64,000 bases of DNA from Candidatus Geothermocultor quzhuomuensis. Lineage in GTDB: Bacteria > Actinomycetota > Aquicultoria > Geothermocultorales > Geothermocultoraceae. The notes under the pieces were generated by a model that was given only the letters and a program-made list of their open reading frames with translations, did no database searches and was not told the DNA's origin. The stretch is taken from the NCBI GenBank assembly GCA_015711795.1, contig JACVJC010000001.1, positions 1 to 64,000 on the forward strand, in the 5' to 3' direction. Made by a program: the position numbers and the translations under genes. Below are positions 26,846 to 36,489 of the stretch, in pieces (positions within the stretch are counted from its first letter, which is position 1; each line of letters opens with the position of its first letter).

Positions 26846-29061
26846 TGTTGAAGAAAATTCCTTTAAGGATTATCTGGAGAAACAAATCTCAGTTTTTTGG
26901 GATTATTCTTCTTACTTTTTTAGCTGCTTTGGCTTATGTTCTCTTTAATCTTCTAGTAACTGAGGTCAACATTAACTATCGCAGTTTTATAAAGCGAACA
27001 AATCAAGAGGATTTTCACTTCATTACAACAAAACCTGTGGATATTGACCAAGTTGAACATCAATACGGGATTCAATTAGAAGAAAGAAGGTCTTGGGACT
27101 ATGTATTTGATGATAAAACTATAAGATTTTTTGAGATTTCCTCTAAGATTAACAAGCCTGACATCACAAAGGGGAAATTGCCTAGTTTAGGGGAAATAGC
27201 TATTGACTTCAATTTTGCTCAAGCAAACAAACTTGAAGTAGGTGATCCTATCAAAATTCGCAACAAACACTTTAAAATTTCGGGCATTGTTTATTTACCT
27301 GATTATGTTTATGCCATCAAAAACGAGCAGGACATCTTACCAGATCCTAGACGTTTTGGCTTTGGCGTAATGAATTTAAGTGACCTTAAAAGGTTCCAAC
27401 TAGCCTCTCCCTATTATTTCTACATGGCTAAAGGAAAGCTCAAAGATGTTGAAGTTTTTAAAGAGGACATTAATTCTAAATATGGCATTCTTACTTATTT
27501 AGAGAGAGACGAAAATTTAAGAATTATAACTACCGAAATAAAGATGAAAAACGCTGAACCAATGACTTATGTGCTCTCAGGAGTTATCTTAGTTATTTCG
27601 ACCATTCTTCTTTTTGTTGTTCTGAGAAGACTTATTGCTTCCATGCATGCTGAGATAGGCACGCTTTATGCCTTAGGGTATGATGGGGTTAATATTATCA
27701 AGACTTATCTGCAGTTTCCTTTAATTATCTGGTTTGTTGGTTCTTTGCCTGGAGCAATTACTGGTTACTACCTGTCAGAGCCATATGTCAAGTTTTATGC
27801 TTCCTTTTTTAGTATTCCTATGACCCAAAAAATCTTGCCTTTACAGGGAATTATTGTTGGTATTCTTACCCCTGCTGTCTTTATGTTTGCTGCTTGTTAT
27901 CTTGCCTTGAGAGACCTTTTAAGAAGAAGCGTAGTTGAAGTTATTAGAGGAGAAGCTGAGAAGGAGTTTGGCAAAAAGTTTCGGATGGCTTTTCTTGACC
28001 ACTTTTCCTTTAAAACGCGGTTGATGCTCAAGCAAGGTTTACTTCATCCTTCACGAGAGCTGGTCTTAATTTTAGGAGTTATTTTTTCCACTTTTCTCCT
28101 CTTTTACGCTGTTACTGGTTATACGGGTTTCTCTGGCTTGGTAGATAAAACTTACAAGGAAACTTTACGGTATAACTACATGTATTTGCTTCAAGGTTAT
28201 CAGGCTGATAATAAATATTTTAAAGGTGAACCTTTTACTATTATGACTTTTGAGTATGGCAAAGAAAAAACTAAGGTTTCAATTTTTGGTTTGAAGAAAA
28301 ATTCTCAAATGATTTTTCTCGAGGACGAAAAGGGTAAAAGAATTGAGCCCAAAGGAATGGTGGTGGCTAAATCGCTAGCTGATAAGCTAGATCTAAAAGT
28401 CGGGGATGAAATTGAGTTAAAGAGTATAACTACAGGTAAAGAAGAAACATTTAAGGTGGAAAGAATTGCTGACCTTTATGTAGGAAACAATGGCTATATG
28501 AATCTCGAGGATTTCAACCGAAAGATGGGTTTGCCAGAAAATTCTTACCTCGGCCTCTTTTCTAAAAAATCGCTTCCCATCCCCGAGGAGAAAATCTTAC
28601 TCAAAATAACCAAACAAGATTTAATTAAAGCTTTTAAAAACAGTTCAGAGACTATTAATGAAATGATTCAAATTATGGGCTTTATATCTTTTTTCCTCTC
28701 GCTTACTATTATTTATGTTCTTTCTTCCCTCACCATTACCGAAAATAAAAAGCCTTTGGCTCTTTTCAAAATCCTAGGTTATTACGAACCAGAGCTTTCA
28801 ACTACTTTTCTCGGTTTTAGTAATATTTCTTTTATTATTGGGTTTTTCCTAGGTATTCAGGTGTATAATAGATTTGTCAGATATGTCTTTAAAGAGCTCC
28901 TTAAAAATTATGACTTTTCTTTAAAGATGGATGTGGGACTTAAAGAAGGGCTCATAGTTTTTCTTTTTCTCACATTAGCTTTTGCAATTTCTAAGTACCT
29001 CGGTCGGAGAAAAATTTATGCAATTTCGCCAGCTGTTATTCTTAAAGAGCAGATGGAATAA
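26842..29061 (+). CDS. FtsX-like ABC permease
   Basis: Integral membrane permease of 739 residues with two FtsX/MacB-type core domains. Hydrophobic segments are visible near residues 13-36, 243-263, 290-312, 335-358, 405-425, 610-635, 655-675 and 700-722, with large extracytoplasmic parts between the first and second and in the 430-600 stretch. Such pairs act as lipid/peptide exporters or mechanotransmitters rather than importers. GTG 26842 or ATG 26845 may start it, overlapping the ATPase stop. No substrate can be named. Confidence 0.9.
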   Translation: MMLKKIPLRIIWRNKSQFFGIILLTFLAALAYVLFNLLVTEVNINYRSFIKRTNQEDFHFITTKPVDIDQVEHQYGIQLEERRSWDYVFDDKTIRFFEISSKINKPDITKGKLPSLGEIAIDFNFAQANKLEVGDPIKIRNKHFKISGIVYLPDYVYAIKNEQDILPDPRRFGFGVMNLSDLKRFQLASPYYFYMAKGKLKDVEVFKEDINSKYGILTYLERDENLRIITTEIKMKNAEPMTYVLSGVILVISTILLFVVLRRLIASMHAEIGTLYALGYDGVNIIKTYLQFPLIIWFVGSLPGAITGYYLSEPYVKFYASFFSIPMTQKILPLQGIIVGILTPAVFMFAACYLALRDLLRRSVVEVIRGEAEKEFGKKFRMAFLDHFSFKTRLMLKQGLLHPSRELVLILGVIFSTFLLFYAVTGYTGFSGLVDKTYKETLRYNYMYLLQGYQADNKYFKGEPFTIMTFEYGKEKTKVSIFGLKKNSQMIFLEDEKGKRIEPKGMVVAKSLADKLDLKVGDEIELKSITTGKEETFKVERIADLYVGNNGYMNLEDFNRKMGLPENSYLGLFSKKSLPIPEEKILLKITKQDLIKAFKNSSETINEMIQIMGFISFFLSLTIIYVLSSLTITENKKPLALFKILGYYEPELSTTFLGFSNISFIIGFFLGIQVYNRFVRYVFKELLKNYDFSLKMDVGLKEGLIVFLFLTLAFAISKYLGRRKIYAISPAVILKEQME

Positions 29062-29165
29062 AAGAGTCAAACTTAATGATATCTTTTTTTCGGTCGAAAG
29101 TTAAATTTGACCTGCATTGATAGGAAAATTACAACTTTAAAGGTTAAAGAGAAATATTAAAAAAG

Positions 29166-29834
29166 ATGCTATCAGAAAGAATTAAGATTGCTCCGTCAAT
29201 TTTATCAGCGGATTTTTCCAATTTAAAAAGCCAAATTAAGATGGTGGAAGAAGCTGGAGCTGATTTAATCCATATTGATGTTATGGATGGTCACTTTGTC
29301 CCCAATATTACAGTCGGCCCAATGATTGTAAAAGCTGTAAATGATATTACTGACCTTCCTTTGGATGTCCATTTAATGATTTCCAACCCAGATTTTTTTC
29401 TTAGTGAATTTGTTAATTCAGGGGCTGATTACATCTCAGTACACTTTGAAACCTGTTCCCATCTTCACCAAACAGTTAAGAAAATTAAATCTTTTAAGAA
29501 AGTAAAGGCAGGGGTAGCAATAAATCCTAATACTTCAATTACTAATTTAGAAGATATCTTACCTGAACTTGATTTTGTTTTGGTAATGTCAGTTAATCCA
29601 GGGTTTAGCGGTCAGCTATTTATCACCAATACACTTGAGAAAATTTCCTCAATGAAGAAAATGATTAATGAAAGAAAGCTTTTAGTTGAGATTGAAGTTG
29701 ATGGGGGCATAAACCCTAAAAACGCCAAGGAGGTTATTAAGGCTGGAGCAACTATTCTTGTAGCAGGTAATTCTATCTTTAAGCAAAAGGATATTCAAAG
29801 TGCGGTAAGAGCTTTTAAAAGATTAGAAGTTTGA
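29166..29834 (+). CDS. rpe: Ribulose-phosphate 3-epimerase
   Basis: Interconverts ribulose 5-phosphate and xylulose 5-phosphate. The metal-binding HIDVMDGHFVPNIT, the VMSVNPGFSGQ motif and the phosphate-binding EVDGGINPKNA are intact; 222 residues is normal. It resumes the actinobacterial backbone after the transporter insertion. Ribulose 5-phosphate is also the substrate of RibBA, encoded just downstream. Confidence 0.96.
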   Translation: MLSERIKIAPSILSADFSNLKSQIKMVEEAGADLIHIDVMDGHFVPNITVGPMIVKAVNDITDLPLDVHLMISNPDFFLSEFVNSGADYISVHFETCSHLHQTVKKIKSFKKVKAGVAINPNTSITNLEDILPELDFVLVMSVNPGFSGQLFITNTLEKISSMKKMINERKLLVEIEVDGGINPKNAKEVIKAGATILVAGNSIFKQKDIQSAVRAFKRLEV

Positions 29835-29859
29835 AATCTTAGTTGTTATTTGTTAAAAT
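29831..29859 (+). promoter_or_regulatory. Promoter of the riboflavin operon
   Basis: TTGAAA (29831-29836), a 17-base spacer and TAAAAT (29854-29859), overlapping the rpe stop codon. Predicted start near 29866, just before the FMN riboswitch. Confidence 0.65.
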
Positions 29860-29877
29860 TTTAAAAATTGAATATGC

Positions 29878-30053
29878 GCCTTCGGGGCAGGGTGACCCCT
29901 GACTGGGGGAGTCCCGACCGGCGGTGAATCTTAAGCAAGTGGAAGGCAAAAGTCATTTGAACTTGCAAAGATAAGCCCGCGACCCTCTGATTAAAGCGGA
30001 GGCTGATTCGGTGAAATTCCGAAGCCGACAGTATAGTCTGGATGGGAGAAGGC
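29878..30053 (+). promoter_or_regulatory. FMN riboswitch (RFN element)
   Basis: The conserved RFN segments appear in order: TTCGGGGCAGGGTG, GTCCCGACCGGCGGT, AGCCCGCGA, GGTGAAATTCCGAAGCCGAC and AGTATAGTCTGGATGGGAG. P1 closes by pairing GCCTTC (29878-29883) with GAAGGC (30048-30053). It precedes ribD and is expected to turn the operon off when FMN is plentiful. Confidence 0.97.
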
Positions 30054-30068
30054 AAGAGATATTTATTG

Positions 30069-30096
30069 GCTCAAGGTCTTCTCCTTGAGCTTTTTC
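30069..30096 (+). terminator. FMN riboswitch attenuator
   Basis: GCTCAAGG (30069-30076) pairs with CCTTGAGC (30083-30090), followed by TTTTTC. CTTCTCC (30078-30084), in the loop and 3' arm, can instead pair with GGAGAAG (30045-30051) of the riboswitch P1 strand, giving the antiterminated state. Confidence 0.85.
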
Positions 30097-30148
30097 TATT
30101 TTTGATTTAATCATTGAATCCAAATGATTAGAAGTTGAGTGCTAAAAG

Positions 30149-31240
30149 ATGCATCACAATTATATGTGGAGGGCAGTTCAATTAGCTGAACAAGGAAGGG
30201 GAAAGACTAGCCCTAATCCCCTAGTTGGAGCAGTGGTGGTAAAGGATGGAGAAATCATTGGTGAGGGGTTTCATGAAAGGGCTGGAAAGCCTCATGCAGA
30301 AGTAATTGCCTTGAAAAAAGCAGGCAAAAAAGCTAAGGGAGCTGATTTATTTGTTACCCTTGAACCTTGTTGCCATTATGGTCGAACCCCTCCTTGTGTT
30401 AATGCCATTATTAAATCAAGGATTGCGCGAGTTTATGTTGGCTTGGTTGACCCTAATCCTCAAGTGAGAGGTAGAGGTATCGAGATTTTAAGGGAAGCAG
30501 GAATTAAGGTTGAAGTTGGCTTGTTATCAAAAGAGATAAGTCAGCAAAATGAAGTTTTTATTAAATATATTCTTTCCGGAATGCCATTTGTAACTTTAAA
30601 AATGGGTTTAAGTTTAGATGGAAAAACGGCCACTCGACTTGGTGAATCTAAGTGGATAACAAGCGAAGATTCTCGATTAGAGGTTCAAAGACTTAGAAGT
30701 TTAAATGATTCAATTATGGTTGGGATTGGAACAGTTTTGAAGGATAATCCGAGCTTAACTGTGAGACTAACGGAAAAAAACAAAGCTCCTTTAAGGATTA
30801 TCCTCGATAGTCAAGCAAAACTTCCTTTAAGCTCAAAGATTGTCAAAACAGCAAAAGAAGTCAGAACTTTTTTAGCGGTCACTAAAAAAGCGGCAAGTGA
30901 GAGAATTAAACTTTTAAAAAGTTTTGGATTAGAAGTAAAGATTTTCCCTTCAAAGAAAGGAAAAGTCGACTTAAAAAAACTCCTAAAATATTTAGGGAAA
31001 ATTGAGATTTCTAGTGTTCTCCTTGAGGGAGGGCCGACTTTAAATGCTGCTTTTCTTGAAGAGAAGTTAATTGACAAATTTGTTTTTTTCATTTCTCCAA
31101 AAATTATTGGGGGAAAAGACTCATTAGGAGTGTTTGGAGGAATTGGAGTTAGCAAGCTTTCTGAGAGCTTAAGAGTGAAGCTGGCAGGAACAAAATTTAT
31201 TGGTGAAGATATTATGGTGACAGCTTATCCAGTTTATTAG
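30149..31240 (+). CDS. ribD: Diaminohydroxyphosphoribosylaminopyrimidine deaminase / reductase
   Basis: Second and third steps of riboflavin synthesis. The N-terminal zinc deaminase has the HAEVIAL and PCCHYGRTPPC ligand motifs (about residues 49-85). The C-terminal reductase (about 148-363) has FVTLKMGLSLDGKTA and the nucleotide-binding LLEGGPTLNAAF. The length of 363 residues is normal for the fused form. It is first in the FMN-controlled operon. Confidence 0.96.
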   Translation: MHHNYMWRAVQLAEQGRGKTSPNPLVGAVVVKDGEIIGEGFHERAGKPHAEVIALKKAGKKAKGADLFVTLEPCCHYGRTPPCVNAIIKSRIARVYVGLVDPNPQVRGRGIEILREAGIKVEVGLLSKEISQQNEVFIKYILSGMPFVTLKMGLSLDGKTATRLGESKWITSEDSRLEVQRLRSLNDSIMVGIGTVLKDNPSLTVRLTEKNKAPLRIILDSQAKLPLSSKIVKTAKEVRTFLAVTKKAASERIKLLKSFGLEVKIFPSKKGKVDLKKLLKYLGKIEISSVLLEGGPTLNAAFLEEKLIDKFVFFISPKIIGGKDSLGVFGGIGVSKLSESLRVKLAGTKFIGEDIMVTAYPVY

Positions 31241-31281
31241 TATCCAATTTATTAAAATAGAGTATTAAGATGAGGTAGAAG

Positions 31282-31914
31282 GTGTTTACGGGAATAATAG
31301 AAGATTTAGGTGAAGTTAAAAGTTTGCGAAGATTGAGAGGCGATATTGAAATAGAAATTTTTTCACCTAAGCTTACACCTTTATTAAAAGGTGGTGACTC
31401 GGTTTCAGTAAATGGTGTATGTTTAACTATTATTGCTTTAGGGAAGTCATCTTTTAAAGCGTATATTTCTCCAGAAACCGCAAAAAAAACAACTTTTGGT
31501 GAGTGCAGGAAGGGTGATCGTGTTAACCTTGAGCTCCCCTTAACTTTTTCGAAATTTCTTGGAGGGCATATAGTTACTGGACATGTTGATGGAGTTGGAA
31601 CCATCATTACAAAACGCAAAACTGGAAAAAGCTTCGAAGTAAAATTTAAAGTCTCTAAAGAGATAAGTCGCTATTTAATTCCCAAAGGCTCAGTAGCGGT
31701 TGACGGTGTCAGTTTAACTGTAGTTGATGTCACCAATGGGACTTTTACTGTTTCTTTAATTCCTCATACCCTTAATTCAACTACACTGGGCTTTAAAGGT
31801 GCTGGTGCCAAGGTAAATATTGAAGCTGACTTTATTGGAAAGTATGTTGAAAAGTTTATGGCTCAATCCAAGAATTCACAAAATTCATTAGCTAAATTTA
31901 TTGAAGGGGGTTAA
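31282..31914 (+). CDS. ribE: Riboflavin synthase alpha subunit
   Basis: Dismutates two lumazines to riboflavin. It begins with the invariant [12 protein letters not shown] and contains two homologous lumazine-binding halves, each with a [12 protein letters not shown] or [11 protein letters not shown] type motif. The length of 210 residues is normal. Start GTG 31282 follows AGAAG. It overlaps the upstream part of the ribBA frame. Confidence 0.96.
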   Translation: MFTGIIEDLGEVKSLRRLRGDIEIEIFSPKLTPLLKGGDSVSVNGVCLTIIALGKSSFKAYISPETAKKTTFGECRKGDRVNLELPLTFSKFLGGHIVTGHVDGVGTIITKRKTGKSFEVKFKVSKEISRYLIPKGSVAVDGVSLTVVDVTNGTFTVSLIPHTLNSTTLGFKGAGAKVNIEADFIGKYVEKFMAQSKNSQNSLAKFIEGG

Positions 31915-31915
31915 A

Positions 31916-33121
31916 ATGGCTTTTTCATCAATACCTGAAGCTCTTGGCGATATAAAAGAGGGAAAGATGGTAATTGTTGTTGATGATGAAGACCGCGAAA
32001 ATGAAGGTGATTTAATTATAGCAGCTGAAAAGGTTACTCCTGAAGTAATAAACTTTATGAGTAAATATGGTAGAGGCTTGATTTGTATGCCCTGTATAGC
32101 TGAGCGCCTTGACGAGCTCAAGATACCACCAATGGTTTCAGCTGCTAATAATACTTCTTTATTCGAGACTGCTTTTACAGTTTCAGTGGGGGTTAAGGGG
32201 AAAATAACAACGGGTATTTCAGCCCATGATCGAGCAGCAACTATCAAAGCTTTAATAGATTCTCAAACTAAACCAGAAGATATATTGATGCCAGGGCATG
32301 TTTTCCCTCTACGAGCGAGGAGAGGAGGTGTTTTAGAAAGAGCAGGACATACTGAAGCAGCAGTTGATTTAGCAAGGTTGGCCGGCCTTTACCCAGCAGG
32401 TGTCATTTGCGAGATTATGAACGATGATGGAACAATGGCACGAGTGCCTCAATTGGAAGTTTTTGCCCAAAAATTTAAGTTAAAAATAATAACCATTGCT
32501 GATTTAATTAAGTATCGGAGGAAAACAGAAAAACTTGTTAAACGCATTGTTGAAGTAAATCTTCCCACTGAGTTTGGGAATTTTAAAGCTTTTGGGTATG
32601 AGTATATCCTCGATGGCAGCGAACACCTCGCATTAGTTAAGGGCGAAGTAAGAGGAGAGAAAAATGTTTTAGTTAGGGTTCATTCTGAGTGCTTAACAGG
32701 TGATGTATTTCACTCAATTAGATGCGATTGTGGTAAGCAGGTGGTGAAAGCTCTTGAAATAATCAACAAGGAAGGGAAGGGAGTTTTTCTCTATATGACT
32801 GGACATGAAGGAAGGGGAATAGGCCTTCTCAATAAGTTAAAGGCATATAAATTGCAGGAAGAAGGAAAAGACACGGTTGAAGCAAATGAGGTTTTGGGCT
32901 TTCCTCCTGACTTACGGGATTATGGTGTGGGAGCTCAAATCCTTGTTGATTTAGGGATTACCTCAATGCGTTTAATGACTAATAATCCAAGAAAAATTGT
33001 TGGTTTAGAAGGTTATGGCTTAAAGGTTGTGGAGCGTGTTCCTTTATTAATAGAAGTTCATCCCGAAGCAAAGAGATACCTTAAAACAAAGAAGGAAAAA
33101 CTAAAACATTTAATGGATTAA
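31916..33121 (+). CDS. ribBA: DHBP synthase / GTP cyclohydrolase II
   Basis: Bifunctional enzyme supplying both riboflavin precursors. The N-terminal DHBP synthase has [12 protein letters not shown] and [20 protein letters not shown] (about residues 22-33 and 122-141). The C-terminal GTP cyclohydrolase II has the zinc site [15 protein letters not shown] and [11 protein letters not shown] 31916 follows AAGGGGG and overlaps nothing but the ribE stop region; a longer TTG-started frame is possible. About 401 residues, normal. Confidence 0.96.
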   Translation: MAFSSIPEALGDIKEGKMVIVVDDEDRENEGDLIIAAEKVTPEVINFMSKYGRGLICMPCIAERLDELKIPPMVSAANNTSLFETAFTVSVGVKGKITTGISAHDRAATIKALIDSQTKPEDILMPGHVFPLRARRGGVLERAGHTEAAVDLARLAGLYPAGVICEIMNDDGTMARVPQLEVFAQKFKLKIITIADLIKYRRKTEKLVKRIVEVNLPTEFGNFKAFGYEYILDGSEHLALVKGEVRGEKNVLVRVHSECLTGDVFHSIRCDCGKQVVKALEIINKEGKGVFLYMTGHEGRGIGLLNKLKAYKLQEEGKDTVEANEVLGFPPDLRDYGVGAQILVDLGITSMRLMTNNPRKIVGLEGYGLKVVERVPLLIEVHPEAKRYLKTKKEKLKHLMD

Positions 33122-33151
33122 CAAATAAGATTAAAAAGGGGGTGGTTTTAA

Positions 33152-33616
33152 ATGAAGGTTTATGAAGGAAGTTTAATTGCTAAGGAACTCAAATTTTGCT
33201 TAGTAGTCAGCCGTTTTAATGAGTTTTTAAGTAACCGTTTGATGGAAGGAGCATTAGATTGCCTTAAACGTCATGGGGCTGAAGAAAAGAATGTTGAAAT
33301 TGTCTGGGTCCCTGGTTCTTTTGAAATGCCCTTAATAACTTTGAAAATGGCTCGTTCTAAAAAGTATGATGGGATTGTTTGTTTAGGAGTGATAATTCGT
33401 GGTGATACACCACATTTTGAGTATATTGCTTCTGAGGTTGCTAAGGGGCTTGCCAAAGTTAATTTTGAAACGGGTATTCCTGTTTCTTTTGGGATAATTA
33501 CTGCTGAGACAATTGAGCAAGCAATTGAGCGGGCTGGAACAAAATCAGGCAACAAAGGTTGGCAAGCTGCTCTCTCGACAATTGAAATGGCTAATCTTCT
33601 TAAAGAGCTAAGCTAA
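33152..33616 (+). CDS. ribH: 6,7-dimethyl-8-ribityllumazine synthase
   Basis: Condenses the pyrimidine with the four-carbon unit. It has the substrate-binding [10 protein letters not shown] segment and the catalytic [17 protein letters not shown]; 154 residues is normal for the icosahedral or pentameric enzyme. A GGGGGTGG run precedes the ATG. It is the last gene of the riboflavin operon, followed by a hairpin. Confidence 0.96.
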   Translation: MKVYEGSLIAKELKFCLVVSRFNEFLSNRLMEGALDCLKRHGAEEKNVEIVWVPGSFEMPLITLKMARSKKYDGIVCLGVIIRGDTPHFEYIASEVAKGLAKVNFETGIPVSFGIITAETIEQAIERAGTKSGNKGWQAALSTIEMANLLKELS

Positions 33617-33635
33617 AAGCAGACTAATAACAAGG

Positions 33636-33683
33636 ACCTAGCATATCATCCCTTCTTTAGGGTTGCTAGGTGAATTCTTTTTT
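33636..33683 (+). terminator. Probable riboflavin operon terminator
   Basis: ACCTAGCA (33636-33643) pairs with TGCTAGGT (33664-33671), with CCC/GGG pairing inside the loop, and a T-rich tract ends at 33683. The tract starts six bases after the stem, so strength is uncertain. Confidence 0.55.
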
Positions 33684-33730
33684 GTTATGATTTTATGTGT
33701 TGAAATGCTTTTATGAGAGAAGGATAGCTG

Positions 33731-34090
33731 GTGTTGGTCAAAAAACCTTGGGGTTATTTTAAGCAACTCTCTTTTAATCAAAATTGCTCGGTAAAATTAA
33801 TTACTATCTTCCCTCATCAGCAAACAAGTCTTCACTATCACAATCTGAGAGATGATATGTGGGTAATTTTAGATGATGGTCTTAAAGTCCAAATTGGGAA
33901 CAAAATTTCCACTGCCCATGCGGGTGATGAATTTATTATCCCCGCTGAGGAGAGCCACCGGATAATAGCTCAAGGTAAAGAAGGCAGAGTTTTAGAAATT
34001 GCCTTTGGATATACTGATGAAGACGATATATATCGGTTGGAAGATAATTACGGAAGAAAAATCTCTCCCCAAGGCAAAGAGGGAAAATAG
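33731..34090 (+). CDS. Cupin, phosphomannose isomerase type II-like
   Basis: Single-domain cupin of 119 residues with the metal-site HYHNLRDDMWVI (His35 and His37) and the distal ESHRII (His76). The pattern resembles the C-terminal isomerase domain of type II mannose-6-phosphate isomerase/GDP-mannose pyrophosphorylase, but without the nucleotidyltransferase half; activity on mannose 6-phosphate is inference. Start GTG 33731 follows AGAAGGA. Its stop overlaps the GTG start of the SAM hydrolase-like gene by one base. Confidence 0.8.
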   Translation: MLVKKPWGYFKQLSFNQNCSVKLITIFPHQQTSLHYHNLRDDMWVILDDGLKVQIGNKISTAHAGDEFIIPAEESHRIIAQGKEGRVLEIAFGYTDEDDIYRLEDNYGRKISPQGKEGK

Positions 34091-34899
34091 TGCCTATAAT
34101 AACCTTTCTTTCCGATTTTGGCTTGACTGATGAATATGTCTCTGTATGTAAAGGCGTAATTAAAAAAATCGCTCCTGAAGTTGAGATTATTGATATTACT
34201 CATCAAGTTCCTAGTTTTGACATTCGAAAAGGTGCTTTTTTTTTAAGTGTTGTTCTTCCCTTTATGCCAGCTGGTGTTCACTTAGCAGTTGTTGATCCAG
34301 GTGTTGGAACAGATAGGCGAGGAATTATTCTCCAAGTTAAACGTGGGGATTTTCTTATCGGTCCTGATAATGGTTTGCTTATCCCAGCTGCTCAAAAACT
34401 CTATGGAATTATTAAGGCAATTGAGATTACCAATGAAAAGTTTTTTCTGGGTTCTCCCTCGCCAACTTTTCATACTCGGGATATTTTTGCTCCAGTCGCG
34501 GCTTATCTCTCTCAATCTGTCTCACCGGAAGAATTTGGAAAAGCCATTAATCCAGCTTCTTTAGTTAAGCCACCATGGGGTAGGCCTAGAAAGGCAAAAA
34601 GACAAGTTGAACTTGAAGTTATAAATGTTGATAAATTTGGTTCAATTCGCTTTAATCTTGAGGCTAAAGATTTAATTAAATTTGGATTGAATCAAAATAA
34701 GCTCATTTTAAATAAAGGTGGGAGAGAAATTGAGATTCCAATTCTCAATACCTTTGGAAAGATTGAAAAAGGTAAACCCTTGTTTTACCTTGATTCTTCT
34801 AATTTACTTGCTTTAGCGGTTAATCAAGGGGATGCTTCTAGCTTCTTTGGCTTAAAAGAAGGAGATAGGGTTAGAATTTCTCTAACTAAAAAGGAGTGA
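34090..34899 (+). CDS. DUF62-family SAM hydrolase (adenosine-forming type)
   Basis: Belongs to the SalL/FlA/DUF62 fold, whose housekeeping members hydrolyse SAM to adenosine and methionine using hydroxide. The N-terminal TFLSDFGLTDEYVSVCKGVI and HLAVVDPGVGTDRRGI match, as does the FHTRDIFAPVAAYLS segment. The length of 269 residues is normal. The residues that mark halogenases are not evident to me, so hydroxide-dependent hydrolase is preferred. It is overlapped by the cupin gene and followed in 5 bases by gltX. Confidence 0.85.
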   Translation: MPIITFLSDFGLTDEYVSVCKGVIKKIAPEVEIIDITHQVPSFDIRKGAFFLSVVLPFMPAGVHLAVVDPGVGTDRRGIILQVKRGDFLIGPDNGLLIPAAQKLYGIIKAIEITNEKFFLGSPSPTFHTRDIFAPVAAYLSQSVSPEEFGKAINPASLVKPPWGRPRKAKRQVELEVINVDKFGSIRFNLEAKDLIKFGLNQNKLILNKGGREIEIPILNTFGKIEKGKPLFYLDSSNLLALAVNQGDASSFFGLKEGDRVRISLTKKE

Positions 34900-34904
34900 T
34901 TTAA

Positions 34905-36362
34905 GTGGAAAAAGTTAGAGTTCGCTTTGCACCATCGCCAACTGGTTTTTTACACCTTGGTGGAGCTAGGACAGCTTTATATAATTATCTTTTTTCTAAA
35001 AAGAGTAATGGGACTTTCATCTTAAGAATTGAGGATACTGACCAGACTCGTTCTACTGAAAAGGCAATTAAGCAAATAATCGAGGACTTAAGATGGCTTG
35101 GTTTAAATTGGGATGAGGGTCCTGACGTTGGTGGTTCATATGGTCCTTATCGACAAACTGAAAGAATCGAATTGTACCAAAAGTATGCTCAGGAATTATT
35201 GAAAAAAAAATCAGCTTACTATTGCTATTGCACTTCTTTTGAGTTAACTGATTTGAGAGAAAAAGCAAGAAAAGAAAAGATATCTTTTAGGTATAATCGC
35301 CGTTGCCGTTTTCTCTCAGAGGAAGAAAAGAGAAAGTGTCAAAAAGAGAACCCTAAGCCAGCTATTAGATTTGCTGCTCCCCTAGAAGGAGTAACTATTG
35401 TCAAAGATTTAATTAGAGGTGGAATTAGGTTTTTTAACCGAGAACTAGATGACTTTATCATTATTCGCTCTGATGGAACTCCAACTTATAATTTTGCTGC
35501 AACCATAGATGATTATTTAATGAAAATTACTCACATCATTCGGGGAGATGACCATCTTTCTAATACTCCTAAACAAATTCAAATTTACAAAGCTTTAAAT
35601 TTACCTTTACCTCAATTTGCTCATTTATCAATGATTTTAGGTCCTGATAAGAAGCCATTAAGTAAACGTCATGGAGCTACTGCTCTTTTTGAGTATCGAG
35701 AAAGTGGCTATCTTCCAGAGGCAATGGTTAATTATCTTGCTCTCCTGGGGTGGGCTTATGATGATCGGACAACTTTTTTTACTAAAGACGAATTAATTGA
35801 AAAGTTTTCCTTAGAAAAGGTTTCTAAAAACCCAGCTGTTTTTGATATCAATAAACTGGATTGGATGAACGGTCATTACTTAAGAAAACTTTCAGTTTCT
35901 GAATTTACTAAACTTGGCAAGGATTACTTATTGAAAAGGGGTTATTTGACTCAAAGCCAAAAAGGTGATTTGGTTTGGCTTGAAAAGTTAATGGCTTTGA
36001 TTCAAGAAAGGGTTAAAATCTTGAAGGAAATTCCAGAATGGGTTGATTTCTTATTTAATTCAGATGTTAAGTTTGAACTGCAAGCACTTGAAAAAGTTTT
36101 AAAAAAAGCTGAGGCTCGAGAGCTATTTTCTAAAGCCTATCAAAAATTAGAGGTCTTATCACATTGGGGAAAAGATGAGATTGAAAAAAACTTAAGAGGA
36201 CTTTGCCAAGAGATGAATCTTTCACCTAAAAAAGTTTTTCAACCTATTCGACTAGTGATAACGGGAAAAACTGTTAGCCCACCTCTTTTTGAAAGCCTTG
36301 AACTTTTAGGAAAAGAAAAAACTCTTGAGAGAATTAGGCAAGCATTAGAAGAAATAAGTTGA
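34905..36362 (+). CDS. gltX: Glutamyl-tRNA synthetase
   Basis: Charges tRNA-Glu, and in organisms lacking GlnRS also tRNA-Gln. Class I motifs are present: RFAPSPTGFLHLGGARTAL (HIGH-type) near the N-terminus and KKPLSKRHGA (KMSKS-type) near residue 251; the C-terminal anticodon-binding helices follow. The length of 485 residues is normal. Start GTG 34905 follows AAGGAG. A tRNA-Gln gene lies immediately downstream on the other strand. Confidence 0.96.
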   Translation: MEKVRVRFAPSPTGFLHLGGARTALYNYLFSKKSNGTFILRIEDTDQTRSTEKAIKQIIEDLRWLGLNWDEGPDVGGSYGPYRQTERIELYQKYAQELLKKKSAYYCYCTSFELTDLREKARKEKISFRYNRRCRFLSEEEKRKCQKENPKPAIRFAAPLEGVTIVKDLIRGGIRFFNRELDDFIIIRSDGTPTYNFAATIDDYLMKITHIIRGDDHLSNTPKQIQIYKALNLPLPQFAHLSMILGPDKKPLSKRHGATALFEYRESGYLPEAMVNYLALLGWAYDDRTTFFTKDELIEKFSLEKVSKNPAVFDINKLDWMNGHYLRKLSVSEFTKLGKDYLLKRGYLTQSQKGDLVWLEKLMALIQERVKILKEIPEWVDFLFNSDVKFELQALEKVLKKAEARELFSKAYQKLEVLSHWGKDEIEKNLRGLCQEMNLSPKKVFQPIRLVITGKTVSPPLFESLELLGKEKTLERIRQALEEIS

Positions 36363-36415
36363 TTAGCTCATTTCCAAATTATCTTTTATCTTAATCTTTT
36401 TTAGCAATTAGTAGA

Positions 36416-36489
36416 TGGCTGGGGGAGGAGGGGTCGAACCTCCGCACTGGGATCCAGAGTCCCATGTCCTACCACTAGACGATCCCCCA
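36416..36489 (-). tRNA. tRNA-Gln (CTG)
   Basis: The minus strand folds as a full cloverleaf: acceptor TGGGGGA/TCCCCCA, anticodon loop CTCTGGA giving CTG, T-loop GGTTCGACC, discriminator G and encoded CCA (36416-36418). A U1-A72 pair and discriminator G are usual for tRNA-Gln. Confidence 0.95.

Noticed and set aside
29861-30055. Minus-strand reading frame over the riboflavin leader
   Set aside because: It is the complement of the FMN riboswitch, whose conserved RNA explains the sequence.
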